A program made the translations under genes and the position numbers. From assembly GCA_045587445.1 (NCBI GenBank), contig JAZNCH010000049.1, positions 1 to 34,984 of the forward strand: DNA of 34,984 bases, read 5' to 3'. The notes beneath the pieces were generated by a model that was given only the letters and a program-made list of their open reading frames with translations, did no database searches and was not told where the DNA came from. Within the stretch, counting starts at the first letter, position 1, and every line of letters begins with the position of its first letter. The DNA is from RGIG1995 sp045587445. GTDB taxonomy: Bacteria > Bacillota > Clostridia > Oscillospirales > CAG-272. This document shows positions 6,882 through 16,027 of this stretch, piece after piece.

Positions 6882-7609
6882 AAATGCTCCTGATTTTTAT
6901 ATTTTTTGAGAACAGCAACCCTCGGATTTCCCGAGTAGTCTTTTGTTACTGTACATTCAAATCCGTTAGATTTTGCGGTCTCTTGTATCTTTTCTTGTTG
7001 GTCAAAGCCTATTTCAAAAACGAACAGTCCGTTTTCGGTTAGATTGTTTTTATATTCCATAACCAAAAAGTTATAGAAATCCATACCGTCGTTTCCACCG
7101 TCAAGAGCTACCATAGGCTCTTTTTTTACGTATTCGTCAAGGGTTTCAAGGTCTTTTGTCGGAATATACGGCGGATTAGATACGATTATGTCAAATTTTT
7201 CGTCGCCTAAAGGCAAATCGAATATGTCAGCACATATAAATTCCAATCTACCGTTTACTTCGTTTATTAAAGCATTTTCTTTTGCCGCTTCAAGTGCTTT
7301 TGCCGATATATCGACAGCAATGCCGCTTGCATTAGGTTTTCTTTTTAACGTTGATATGGCGATACACCCCGAACCTGTGCAAAGGTCGAGTAATCTACCG
7401 TTATCACACAAATTATCAAGCACCTTTTCAACGACTCTTTCCGTATCACAACGAGGAATAAGGCAGTTTTCGTTGAGTAAATATCTGTCGCCAAAGAATT
7501 CCCATTCGCCTATTATATAGGCGGCAGGAACGCCATTTTCATATTCTTTTATAACTTTCTGCAATTCTTCGCCATTGAAATACAGTTTTAAAATATCAAT
7601 ATCGTTCAT
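6878..7609 (-). CDS. prmC: Release factor glutamine methyltransferase PrmC (short form)
   Basis: It methylates the GGQ glutamine of peptide release factors. The SAM-binding Rossmann motif LLDLCTGSGCIAI (about 73-85) and the catalytic NPPY (in IIVSNPPYIP, about 155-164) are present, as is the GEWEFFGDRYLLNENCLIPR sequence that precedes them in all PrmC proteins. At 243 residues it is shorter than the usual 275-290, because part of the N-terminal helical domain that grips the release factor is missing. The ATG overlaps the DUF1385 stop (ATGA), so the short start is likely real. Confidence 0.93.
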   Translation of the reverse strand: MNDIDILKLYFNGEELQKVIKEYENGVPAAYIIGEWEFFGDRYLLNENCLIPRCDTERVVEKVLDNLCDNGRLLDLCTGSGCIAISTLKRKPNASGIAVDISAKALEAAKENALINEVNGRLEFICADIFDLPLGDEKFDIIVSNPPYIPTKDLETLDEYVKKEPMVALDGGNDGMDFYNFLVMEYKNNLTENGLFVFEIGFDQQEKIQETAKSNGFECTVTKDYSGNPRVAVLKKYKNQEHL

Positions 7610-8616
7610 TCTTCGTCTTTTTTAGTTTTTATTTCATTTTTTTGGTACTTTTCTGGATTATAAATAGCTATTGCTTCCGGGAATTCGTCGGGAATAGCAC
7701 ATTTCAAAGAAGCTATTGCAACCTCTATCTGCGTTTCATCGGGTTCTCTCGTTGTAATTCTCTGCATCCAAAGTCCCGGAGCTGACAATATTCTTGTAAT
7801 AATGTTGTCGTGTTTTCCTGCAAATCTAATAAATTCATAACCTATCCCTACGGTTAAAGGCAAGGTAAGAAGCTTTGATGCAAACTTGAGGATTATGTTC
7901 GACTTCATTATCGGGAATGAATATACTACCGACGACACGACTATACTGAGAAGAAGTATAACGAATATAAAGCTCGTACCGCATCTGGGGTGAAATCTTT
8001 TATATTTTTTTACGTTTTCGGGAGTTAACTCTTCGCCCGCTTCATAACAGAAGATAGTCTTATGTTCAGCCCCATGATATTCGAATACACGTCTTATATC
8101 TTTCATAAATGAAACAAGCCAAATGTAACCAACGAATATCGCTATTTTTATGCCACCTTCAATAAGAGTAGCATACCACTTGGTTTCTTCGCCCGATTTG
8201 TCAAAAAGAGAAGAGGAGATAAACAAGGGGAGGAAGAAGAATAATCCCACTCCCAAAGCTATACCGAGTATCATTGCTATAACCATAACAAAATCAAGTA
8301 TGCTTTTGCCGAATTTTTCTCGAAGCCAAATTTCAAATTTTGTTTCTTCCTCTTCAATACCGAATGCATCTGCTGATATAGTAAGTGTTTTCATAGAAAG
8401 AATCAAAGATTCAACCATATTGACAACACCTCTGATTATCGGCCACCCGAGAGGTTTGAATTTATCTTTTACGCTTTTGCATTCATCTTTCGTTACACGG
8501 ATATTACCCTCGGGCATACGGACAGCCAATGCAAATTCGTCCTTATTTTTCATCATAACGCCTTCGATAACTGCCTGTCCGCCGACAGTTCCGAGACGGC
8601 AATTTTTTTCTGCCAT
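7606..8616 (-). CDS. DUF1385 (YqhQ-like) membrane protein
   Basis: This 336-residue protein has the DUF1385 signature N-terminus (GGQAVIEGVMMKNKD, about 12-26), several membrane segments (about 102-125, 155-170, 210-232 and 245-265) and the conserved YHGAEHKTIFCYE and FHPRCGTSFIFVI, which look like metal-binding His/Cys motifs. Its function is unknown, but it lies directly upstream of prmC in most Clostridia, as here. First gene of a four-gene operon; an extended -10 is visible upstream (8670-8678). The C-terminal 50 residues are charged and cytoplasmic. Confidence 0.9.
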   Translation of the reverse strand: MAEKNCRLGTVGGQAVIEGVMMKNKDEFALAVRMPEGNIRVTKDECKSVKDKFKPLGWPIIRGVVNMVESLILSMKTLTISADAFGIEEEETKFEIWLREKFGKSILDFVMVIAMILGIALGVGLFFFLPLFISSSLFDKSGEETKWYATLIEGGIKIAIFVGYIWLVSFMKDIRRVFEYHGAEHKTIFCYEAGEELTPENVKKYKRFHPRCGTSFIFVILLLSIVVSSVVYSFPIMKSNIILKFASKLLTLPLTVGIGYEFIRFAGKHDNIITRILSAPGLWMQRITTREPDETQIEVAIASLKCAIPDEFPEAIAIYNPEKYQKNEIKTKKDEE

Positions 8617-8669
8617 TTTTTTACCTCAAAATTTTAAAATATGGGGAGAATAGTTTTACTTTAAATGTT

Positions 8670-8678
8670 ATTATAACA
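8670..8678 (-). promoter_or_regulatory. Extended -10 promoter of the yqhQ operon
   Basis: On the minus strand TG-T-TATAAT is present (complement at 8670-8678), embedded in the palindrome ATGTTAT-T-ATAACAT (8666-8680). The -35 is weak, as expected for an extended -10 promoter. Confidence 0.5.
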
Positions 8679-8739
8679 TAGTTTCCCTAAAAAGTATATA
8701 ATATTTTGTAAATAAAGTATAATTGGCATTAATCTAAGA

Positions 8740-8768
8740 TTGACAAAAGCAACAATTTTTGATAAAAT
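8740..8768 (+). promoter_or_regulatory. Promoter of recA
   Basis: TTGACA (8740-8745), 17-base spacer, TAAAAT (8763-8768). No LexA box of the Bacillus type (GAAC-N4-GTTC) is seen in the 217-base upstream region. Confidence 0.75.
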
Positions 8769-8833
8769 AGTACTATGTGTGAATATATGGCATTTAGTAC
8801 GTAATATATAAAACCGAAAGGAATTTTAAGATT

Positions 8834-9940
8834 ATGGCAACAAAAGCAAAGAAAACCGAAACTGTTTCACAGATTCAAGATAAGGAAGCAAAGAAAAAGG
8901 CGCTTCAAACGGCACTTTCTCAGATAACAAAGGATCACGGCGCGGGCTCAATTATGAAGCTTGGCGAAAATACAAATATGAACGTAACAGCAGTTTCGAC
9001 AGGTTCGCTGTCTTTGGACCTTGCATTAGGTGTAGGCGGTGTACCGAAGGGCAGAATTATTGAGATATACGGCCCCGAAGCTTCTGGTAAAACGACCTTG
9101 GCACTCCATATAGTTTCAGAGGTTCAAAAGACCGGCGGTACTGCGGCTTATATCGACGTTGAAAACGCTCTTGACCCTCAGTATGCAGGCAATATAGGTG
9201 TTGACGTTGATGAGCTTTTGGTATCACAGCCCGAAAGTGGCGAAGCGGCACTCGGTATACTTGACGCCCTTGTTCGTTCTGGTGCTGTTGACGTTGTTGT
9301 AGTTGACTCTGTTGCGGCTCTCGTAACACAACAGGAAATTGACGGCGATATCGGTGATGCACAGGTTGCAGGACAGGCAAGACTTATGTCTCAGGCACTC
9401 CGTAAGCTCTCCGGCTCTATCGCAAAATCTAACTGCGTTGTAATATTTATTAACCAGCTCCGTATGAAGATAGGCGTTATGTACGGTAACCCCGAGGTTA
9501 CGTCAGGCGGTACTGCACTTAAGTACTATGCATCTGTAAGAATTGATATAAGACGTGTTGAGACCTTGAAAAACGGAACAGAATCTTACGGTAACAGAGT
9601 TAAATGTAAGATAGTTAAAAACAAGGTTGCGCCCCCCTTCAAGACTGCAGAATTCGATATTCTCTACGGCAAGGGTATTTCCAAGTCAAGTGAGCTTATT
9701 GAGGTTGGTCTTGAAATGGGTATTATTGAAAAGAGTGGTGCATGGTTCTATATTGACGGAAACAGACTTGCACAGGGTAGAGATAACGCACGTCAAGCAC
9801 TTGAAGATAACCCCGAACTGTTTGCATCCGTTGAAGAAAGAATTCTTGAAAGATTTAAGAACGGTGATGCGGGTCAAAGCGAAGGTATCGACCTCGACGA
9901 CGATTTTGAAATATCCGTTGCCGATCTTGAAAACGAATAA
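8834..9940 (+). CDS. recA: Recombinase A
   Basis: This 368-residue RecA is complete. It has the Walker A motif GPEASGKT (80-87), the core ATPase with VVVDSVAAL, the L2-containing region with FINQLRMKIGVMYGNPEVTSGG-type sequence, and an acidic C-terminus (DLDDDFEISVADLENE). It forms the DNA strand-exchange filament for homologous recombination and stimulates LexA cleavage. It has its own promoter at 8740 and a good AAAGGAA ribosome binding site. recX follows after 3 bases. Confidence 0.98.
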   Translation: MATKAKKTETVSQIQDKEAKKKALQTALSQITKDHGAGSIMKLGENTNMNVTAVSTGSLSLDLALGVGGVPKGRIIEIYGPEASGKTTLALHIVSEVQKTGGTAAYIDVENALDPQYAGNIGVDVDELLVSQPESGEAALGILDALVRSGAVDVVVVDSVAALVTQQEIDGDIGDAQVAGQARLMSQALRKLSGSIAKSNCVVIFINQLRMKIGVMYGNPEVTSGGTALKYYASVRIDIRRVETLKNGTESYGNRVKCKIVKNKVAPPFKTAEFDILYGKGISKSSELIEVGLEMGIIEKSGAWFYIDGNRLAQGRDNARQALEDNPELFASVEERILERFKNGDAGQSEGIDLDDDFEISVADLENE

Positions 9941-9943
9941 TAT

Positions 9944-10462
9944 ATGAAAAAAATTGAATATAGCGAATACGAGGAAAACACTCCCCGCGATGAATCCGTA
10001 AAGGAAGTTATTGCGGCGGCATCAAATATTCTTGTATTCGCAGATAATACCGAAAAGAATCTCCGAGACAAGCTTACGCGCAAGGGATTCAACGAAGAAG
10101 CTATAGACGCGGCAGTTAACAAGATGAAAGAAGCCGGACTGATAAACGATGCAAGGCTTATGCAGTCGGTGTCCGAATATTTAGCGGACAAAAAACTGTA
10201 CGGCAGAGCGAGAATTAAGCTTGAATTACAAAAAAAGGGATTTGACAAACAGCTTATCGGCGAGAATTTTAACGAATGTGTTAGTGACGTTGATTTTAAA
10301 GAAAATTGTCTAAAGCTTATGCAAAAGAAAAGACTTGTGGACAAGATAAAAGACAGCAAGACTGCAAGGGCGGTAACTGCGGCTTTGGCACGTTACGGTT
10401 ACGGCTATGCTGAGATAAAATACGCATATACGAGGTTACTTGAAGAAAATGAAGAAGACTAA
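9944..10462 (+). CDS. recX: RecA regulator RecX
   Basis: This 172-residue helical protein is the partner of RecA, limiting filament growth. The family hallmark of three-helix repeats is visible, e.g. RDKLTRKGFNEEAIDAAVNKMKEAGLINDARL and ARIKLELQKKGFDKQLI. It lies 3 bases downstream of recA, in the canonical recA-recX order. The 3' end overlaps the start of rimO. Confidence 0.92.
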   Translation: MKKIEYSEYEENTPRDESVKEVIAAASNILVFADNTEKNLRDKLTRKGFNEEAIDAAVNKMKEAGLINDARLMQSVSEYLADKKLYGRARIKLELQKKGFDKQLIGENFNECVSDVDFKENCLKLMQKKRLVDKIKDSKTARAVTAALARYGYGYAEIKYAYTRLLEENEED

Positions 10463-11777
10463 GGTAGGATTTATTTCTCTCGGTTGCCCGAAGAATCTTA
10501 TTGACACCGAAATAATGTTAAACGAGCTTTATAAGGCGGGATATGAGATTACTCCGGAGGAGACCGAGGCAGATATAATTATAATCAATACCTGTGCATT
10601 TACGCAAAGTGCAAAACAGGAATCTATTGACAGTATACTTGATGCCGCTTGGCTTAAGACCAATGCGAAGTGTAAAGGACTTGTGGTTACGGGCTGTCTT
10701 TCAGAAAGATATCGCAGTGAGCTTAAGAAAGAATTACCCGAGTGCGATGCCGTTATAGGTGTTGCGTCAATACACGATATAGTTGATGCCGTTAAGGCAG
10801 TTGAAAAAGGTAAGTCTTTTGAAAAATACGGTGATATAGATAATTATGACTTTGCCGGCGACAGAGTTGTTACGACTCCCGAATATATGGCGTATTTAAA
10901 GATTGCCGAGGGCTGTGATAACAAGTGTGCTTACTGCGCTATCCCCGGTATCAGAGGTAAATTCAGAAGCAGAACTATGGAAGACGTTGTTGACGAGGCA
11001 AAATTCCTTGAATCGCTCGGCGTTCTTGAGCTTACACTCGTAGCACAGGATACTACAAGATACGGTGTTGACCTTTACGGTGAATACAAGTTGGCTGAAC
11101 TTATTCGCAAGATTACAGCAGAGACGTCTATTCCTTGGATAAGACTTCTTTATTGCTACCCCGACAAGATTACAGACGAGCTTGTTGAAGAGATAAAGAA
11201 TAACGACCGTGTGGTTAAGTATATTGATATGCCCATTCAGCATATTTCGGAGAGTGTTCTCAAGAGAATGAACCGACATGGCGGTCAGGAGGTTATAAAG
11301 AGTGCCGTTAACAGACTCCGCAAGGCAGTTCCCGATATTACACTCCGTACGACTGTTATAACAGGCTTCCCCGGCGAGACGGAAGAAGACTTTACCGAGC
11401 TTTGCGAATACTTGAAAGAGACAAAGTTTGAGCGTCTCGGTGCATTTACATATTCTCGTGAAGAGGGCACCCCCGCTTACGATTTTGAAGACCAGATAGA
11501 CGAACAGACGAAGCAGGACAGATGCGATATTATTATGGATATGCAGTACGATATAAATGCCGCGAACAACGAAGCTAAGGTTGGAAAGATAGTTAAGGTG
11601 CTTTGCGAAGGATACGACCCCGTATCGGGCGCACACTACGGCAGAACGGCGGCAGATGCCCCCGAGATTGACGGTAAGGTATATTTTACCTGCCCGAAAA
11701 GACTTCCCGAGGGTAAGATATATAACGTTAAGATAACCGAAGTTCTTGATTACGATTTGATAGGCGAAACGAAATAA
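10449..11777 (+). CDS. rimO: Ribosomal protein S12 methylthiotransferase RimO
   Basis: A radical-SAM enzyme that adds a methylthio group to the conserved Asp of ribosomal protein S12. Counting from the ATG at 10449, the N-terminal cluster cysteines are C13 (SLGCPKN), C49 (NTCAF) and C83 (TGCLSE). The radical-SAM cluster is C156-xxx-C160-xx-C163 (EGCDNKCAYC). A TRAM domain ends the protein (about 375-440). A TTG at 10440 would add three residues; GAGG at 10432-10435 sits better for the TTG by spacing, but the ATG form has the standard N-terminus, so the start is uncertain by three codons. It overlaps recX. Confidence 0.95.
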   Translation: MKKTKVGFISLGCPKNLIDTEIMLNELYKAGYEITPEETEADIIIINTCAFTQSAKQESIDSILDAAWLKTNAKCKGLVVTGCLSERYRSELKKELPECDAVIGVASIHDIVDAVKAVEKGKSFEKYGDIDNYDFAGDRVVTTPEYMAYLKIAEGCDNKCAYCAIPGIRGKFRSRTMEDVVDEAKFLESLGVLELTLVAQDTTRYGVDLYGEYKLAELIRKITAETSIPWIRLLYCYPDKITDELVEEIKNNDRVVKYIDMPIQHISESVLKRMNRHGGQEVIKSAVNRLRKAVPDITLRTTVITGFPGETEEDFTELCEYLKETKFERLGAFTYSREEGTPAYDFEDQIDEQTKQDRCDIIMDMQYDINAANNEAKVGKIVKVLCEGYDPVSGAHYGRTAADAPEIDGKVYFTCPKRLPEGKIYNVKITEVLDYDLIGETK

Positions 11778-11782
11778 TAAAA

Positions 11783-11811
11783 CTATATCCCACGCACCGC
11801 GTGGGATATAG
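11783..11811. terminator. Strong hairpin between rimO and pgsA
   Basis: CTATATCCCACGC (11783-11795) and GCGTGGGATATAG (11799-11811) form a perfect 13-bp stem with loop ACC, 6 bases after the rimO stop. No U-tract follows at once, so it may be an RNA-stabilising or processing hairpin rather than a full terminator, leaving pgsA in the operon. Confidence 0.6.
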
Positions 11812-11840
11812 AATTTGATATTTTTAGGAGAAACGAGACA

Positions 11841-12434
11841 ATGAAAATGAATCTTCCAAACAAGTTGACGGTTTTGAGAATGATAATGATACCGTTTTTT
11901 ATGTTTATAATAATGTTTCCCGTATTGGGACAGTTCTGGTCAAGACTTGCGGCAGCCGCTATATTCGGTTTGACAGCATTGACGGATATGCTTGACGGAA
12001 AGATTGCAAGAAAATACAATCTTATAACCGACTTTGGAAAATTCCTTGACCCTGTTGCAGACAAGCTTATGACGATAGGCGGTTATATTGCAATATTGAC
12101 CACGTTGACCCAAGACAGAGTGTTTTTTATGATTTTTGCATGGGCAACGTTTATAGTTATTTTGCGTGAACTTGCAGTAACGTCTCTGCGTATGATAGTA
12201 TCAAACGGAGCAAAGGTAGTTATTGCTGCGGCATACCTCGGCAAAGTAAAGACGGTATCGCAGATAGTTTGCATACTTGTTATGATACTTGAACCTGCAT
12301 TCTTCGGTAAAACTTTTATAGCCGAATATCATATACTCAGCTATATATCATTGGCATTTATGGTGTTTATGACGATTTGGTCGGGTATTGATTATCTCAA
12401 AGCATATTGGCCCTTGCTTGACCCCGAGAAATAA
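11841..12434 (+). CDS. pgsA: CDP-diacylglycerol--glycerol-3-phosphate 3-phosphatidyltransferase
   Basis: This integral-membrane enzyme makes phosphatidylglycerol-phosphate, the first committed step to phosphatidylglycerol and cardiolipin. The CDP-alcohol phosphotransferase motif is complete: D49, D52-G53, A56-R57, G66, D70 and D74 (in TDMLDGKIARKY... FGKFLDPVADK). At 197 residues, with about six hydrophobic segments, it has the family length. AGGAG at 11826-11830 precedes the ATG at 11841. recA, recX, rimO and pgsA neighbours are a frequent Clostridia arrangement. Confidence 0.95.
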   Translation: MKMNLPNKLTVLRMIMIPFFMFIIMFPVLGQFWSRLAAAAIFGLTALTDMLDGKIARKYNLITDFGKFLDPVADKLMTIGGYIAILTTLTQDRVFFMIFAWATFIVILRELAVTSLRMIVSNGAKVVIAAAYLGKVKTVSQIVCILVMILEPAFFGKTFIAEYHILSYISLAFMVFMTIWSGIDYLKAYWPLLDPEK

Positions 12435-12467
12435 AATAATAGAGTATACCTACTCCTAAAAAATACT

Positions 12468-12503
12468 AAAAGATGTGTGAGCAAAACCCACACATCTTTT
12501 TTT
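12468..12503. terminator. Bidirectional terminator between pgsA and clpC
   Basis: AAAAGATGTGTG (12468-12479) pairs with CACACATCTTTT (12489-12500), with A and T tracts on the outer sides. It ends both pgsA and the convergent clpC operon. Confidence 0.9.
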
Positions 12504-14973
12504 AATTCTTATGATATTCAATATTTCCGTCAACCGCTTTAACGGTAACACTATCACCTTTTTGTATTTTTCCTTCAAGCATTTCAGTAGAGAAACTGTC
12601 TTCAATAAGCATCTGAATAGTACGGCGGAGAGGTCTTGCTCCAAACGACGGGTCAAAGCCCTCTTTTGAAACGAGCTTGGTTACGCTGTCATCAAAGCTT
12701 ATCTCAACGCCCAATGCCTCAATACGTTTACCGACTTCTGCGAGCATTATATTCGATATTCTCTCAATATCGGGCTGTGTCAGCTTATTGAATATAATAA
12801 TCTCGTCAATACGGTTAATAAACTCGGGGCGGAAAGTCTGCTTAAGATGCGACATAAGCAAGGTCTTTACGTCTTCCTTTTCTTTTTCGGTGTTATCGGC
12901 AGAAGCAAAGCCCATACTTCTTTTTGTTTCAAGTGCAGATGCACCGACGTTAGAAGTCATAATTATGACCGTATTTTTAAAATCAACGCGTCTTCCCTGC
13001 GAGTCCGTCAAAATACCGTCTTCAAGAACCTGCAAAAGCATATTGAATACGTCGGGGTGAGCTTTTTCAATTTCATCAAAAAGAACTACCGAATAGGGTT
13101 TACGTCTAATTTTTTCGGTAAGCTGACCGCCCTCGTCATAACCGACGTATCCGGGAGGCGAACCGATAAGCTTGGAAACGCTGTGCTTTTCCATATATTC
13201 GGACATATCTATTCTAATCATAGCATTTGGGTCGCCGAACAATAGGTCTGCCAAAGCCTTTGTAAGCTCAGTTTTACCGACACCCGTAGGTCCGAGGAAA
13301 AGGAAGCTTCCCATAGGTCTCTTTGGGTCTTTAAGTCCCATTCTTCCCCTCTTTATAGCTCTTGCGACTGCACTTACAGCATCATTCTGACCGATAATTC
13401 TTTCTTTAAGAATATCTTCAAGCTTAAGCAGTCTTTCGCTTTCTTCCTCTGCAAGTTTTTTAACGGGAATACCTGTCCAAAGAGTTACAATATCGGCAAT
13501 ATCTTCGTATGAAACGGCAAGGTTTTCGCCACCCGCTTTTTCTTTCCAAAGCTTTTTTTCTTCCTCGTATTTTTCTGTAACGTCTTTGCGCTTGTCGCGT
13601 ATAACAGCCGCTTTTTCAAAGTCCTGAGCCTTAATTGCCTCTTCAAGCTCCGAATCAATATTCTTAAGCTCTTCTTCAATATCCTTGATTCCGTCGGGCT
13701 TTGTAAAATTGTTAATTCTGATTTTCGAAGCCGCCTCGTCAATAAGGTCGATAGCCTTGTCAGGCAAGAATCTGTCGTTGATATATCTCGTTGAAAGATT
13801 AACCGCCGCTTCAATAGCATCGTCGGTTATTTTTACTTTGTGGTGGGATTCGTATTTATCACGCAAACCTTTAAGAATAAGGACAGCCTCTTCTTTTGAA
13901 GGCTCACCTACCATAACCGACTGAAAACGTCTTTCAAGAGCCGCATCTTTTTCGATGTGCTTTCTGTATTCTTCGATAGTAGTAGCTCCGATAACCTGCA
14001 TTTCGCCCCTTGCAAGAGCAGGTTTGAGTATATTAGCGGCATCGACAGCTCCCTCAGCAGCACCCGCACCGATTATGGTGTGTATTTCGTCAATAAACAG
14101 TATGATGTTAGGGTTCTTTGCAACCTCCGCCATAACGTTTTTGAGTCGCTCTTCAAATTCACCGCGATATTTTGCACCGGCAATCATACCCGAAATATCA
14201 AGAGTAACAAGAATCTTACCCGCCAAAGTTTCGGGAACGTTACCCTCTACTATTTTTTGAGCAAGTCCCTCGGCAACTGCAGTTTTACCGACACCGGGCT
14301 CACCGATAAGACAAGGGTTATTTTTTGTACGTCTTGAAAGAATCTGTATAACCCTCTGCGTTTCGGTATCTCTGCCGATAATAGGGTCGAGCTTACCCTC
14401 TTTTGCCAATTCGGTTAAGTCTCTGCCGTATTGCTTTAGAGTAGGCGCATCTTTAAGCTGTGTTTTGCCGCCGCCTTTTCTCATATCTCCCGCATTCTTG
14501 GAAGAGGGAGACTGAACGTCGTCAAAACTGCCGTCGTCAACACCTTTGATATAGTTGACAAGGTCGGTTGCAAGCTCGTTTACGTTAACGTTTTTAGAAG
14601 CAAGTATTCTGACCCCGACACAGTCACTTTCAGCGATAAGACCGAGCAAAAGATGCTCCGTTCCGATATAGTTTTGACCCAGTCTCACAGCCTGATATGC
14701 GGAGGTTTCGATTATTTTCTTTGTTCTGGGAGTCATATCAGCCGCAGTAACGTTTGTTTTTTTGCCCTCGCCCGATATTTCTTTTACAGTATCTTTAATG
14801 GAATCAAGGACTGCCCCCCTTGAAGCCAAAAGTTTTGAAGCGACACCGTCGGTTTCAGCAAGAAGACCGAGCAAAACGTGTTCGCTGCCGATATATGTGT
14901 GCCCAAAATCACGTGCAAATTCAAGTGCTGAATTTAACACATTTTGAGCCGATTGAGTAAATCTGCTGTTCAT
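12502..14973 (-). CDS. clpC: ATP-dependent Clp protease ATPase subunit ClpC
   Basis: A Hsp100 unfoldase that feeds substrates to ClpP. It has tandem Clp N-domains (about 1-145, starting MNSRFTQSAQNVL), AAA-1 with Walker A GEPGVGKTA, a middle region with a UVR-like segment (EAIKAQDFEKAAVIRDKRK), AAA-2 with GPTGVGKTE and a ClpB-type D2 small domain. The open frame extends upstream to 15081, but this overlaps mcsB. The start at 14973 gives the family N-terminus and has AAAGGGTG upstream, so I use it (823 residues, close to B. subtilis ClpC). Last gene of ctsR-mcsA-mcsB-clpC; regulated by CtsR. Confidence 0.96.
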   Translation of the reverse strand: MNSRFTQSAQNVLNSALEFARDFGHTYIGSEHVLLGLLAETDGVASKLLASRGAVLDSIKDTVKEISGEGKKTNVTAADMTPRTKKIIETSAYQAVRLGQNYIGTEHLLLGLIAESDCVGVRILASKNVNVNELATDLVNYIKGVDDGSFDDVQSPSSKNAGDMRKGGGKTQLKDAPTLKQYGRDLTELAKEGKLDPIIGRDTETQRVIQILSRRTKNNPCLIGEPGVGKTAVAEGLAQKIVEGNVPETLAGKILVTLDISGMIAGAKYRGEFEERLKNVMAEVAKNPNIILFIDEIHTIIGAGAAEGAVDAANILKPALARGEMQVIGATTIEEYRKHIEKDAALERRFQSVMVGEPSKEEAVLILKGLRDKYESHHKVKITDDAIEAAVNLSTRYINDRFLPDKAIDLIDEAASKIRINNFTKPDGIKDIEEELKNIDSELEEAIKAQDFEKAAVIRDKRKDVTEKYEEEKKLWKEKAGGENLAVSYEDIADIVTLWTGIPVKKLAEEESERLLKLEDILKERIIGQNDAVSAVARAIKRGRMGLKDPKRPMGSFLFLGPTGVGKTELTKALADLLFGDPNAMIRIDMSEYMEKHSVSKLIGSPPGYVGYDEGGQLTEKIRRKPYSVVLFDEIEKAHPDVFNMLLQVLEDGILTDSQGRRVDFKNTVIIMTSNVGASALETKRSMGFASADNTEKEKEDVKTLLMSHLKQTFRPEFINRIDEIIIFNKLTQPDIERISNIMLAEVGKRIEALGVEISFDDSVTKLVSKEGFDPSFGARPLRRTIQMLIEDSFSTEMLEGKIQKGDSVTVKAVDGNIEYHKN

Positions 14974-15007
14974 ATATATGCACCCTTTCTTATTTATAGA
15001 CAGACAA

Positions 15008-16012
15008 TCAGCCGATAGATTCTCTGATGTAGTCTGCGCGCAAAACGTCTCTTTCAAAATCGCTGATAACCTTTCCGCCATGACGCAAGATAAGGTTTGC
15101 AGGTAAAACGCCTATCATTATTTCGCCCAAGGCTTCGTAGGTTATATCTTTGATTAACCCTAAAGCAATACCAAGTCTGACGTCAGCAAAAAGCTTTAGG
15201 AACTCTTTTGAACTGACAACTCTCGCATACTTAAGTACGCCGTACGATCTGCATATTTTGTCTGCAATAACGGAAAAGTTATCGCTTTTGATTATTTCTC
15301 TTGCTTTGCGTTCTTTTTCGCAAATTTGAGTAACTATTTCTTCGAGACGTTTTATCGTATCTTCTTCGGTAACACCCATAGTAATGCGGTTTGATATTTG
15401 ATAGAGACAACCTTCGGGCTGTGAACCCTCGCCGTACATACCGCGAATGATAAAGCCAAGCTTCGACAACTGTACCGAAAGATTTTCCATAGACTTTGTC
15501 ATTGTTAACGCGGGGAGGAATACCATTACCGATGCACGCATTGCGAGACCGAGATTTGTGGGACAGTGGGTAAGATAACCCAACTTTTCATTAAAGGCTA
15601 TATTAAGATTTTGGTCCAAAATATCGTCATAGATACATGCATTTTTAAAAGCTTTATCAAGAGAAAGACCGGGGAGAATACATTGTAGTCTAATGTGGTC
15701 TTCCTCGCATACCATAACGGCAACATCATCTTTTTCATTTTTTAGTAAGGCGTGCGGCAGCTTCTTTTTAGCAAAATCGGGACTGATGTAATGCTTTTCA
15801 ACCAATGCCCCCGATTCACAAGCCGATATATTGGCGAAGTCAAGTTTTTCAAAATCACTTCCGAGAGCAGAAGTAACTTTTTCTATTATTTCATTAGCCG
15901 AAGTTTCGTCGAGTTTTGAATCAAAGGGATAGTCGGCAATATTTCTTGCGAATCTAATTCGCGAGCTGACTACGACATCGTTTTCTTTGCCTACAGTGTT
16001 ATACCAAGCCAT
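15008..16012 (-). CDS. mcsB: Protein arginine kinase McsB
   Basis: It phosphorylates arginines on misfolded proteins and on CtsR, marking them for ClpC-ClpP. The fold is that of phosphagen kinases: the ATP-binding SSRIRFARN (about 16-24), the catalytic Cys in C150-P-T-N followed by the RASV loop, and the C-terminal phosphoarginine-receptor motif RDVLRA (321-326), matching the RDxxRA described for McsB. At 334 residues it is slightly shorter than in Bacillus. The gap to mcsA is 15 bases. Confidence 0.96.
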   Translation of the reverse strand: MAWYNTVGKENDVVVSSRIRFARNIADYPFDSKLDETSANEIIEKVTSALGSDFEKLDFANISACESGALVEKHYISPDFAKKKLPHALLKNEKDDVAVMVCEEDHIRLQCILPGLSLDKAFKNACIYDDILDQNLNIAFNEKLGYLTHCPTNLGLAMRASVMVFLPALTMTKSMENLSVQLSKLGFIIRGMYGEGSQPEGCLYQISNRITMGVTEEDTIKRLEEIVTQICEKERKAREIIKSDNFSVIADKICRSYGVLKYARVVSSKEFLKLFADVRLGIALGLIKDITYEALGEIMIGVLPANLILRHGGKVISDFERDVLRADYIRESIG

Positions 16013-16027
16013 AAAATATCCCCTTTC

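Noticed and set aside
8617..8833. LexA/SOS box in front of recA
   Set aside because: No GAAC-N4-GTTC type palindrome is visible; only a promoter can be supported.
14974..15081. Longer N-terminus of ClpC
   Set aside because: The extension overlaps mcsB, has no ribosome binding site and is not part of the ClpC family; the start at 14973 fits.
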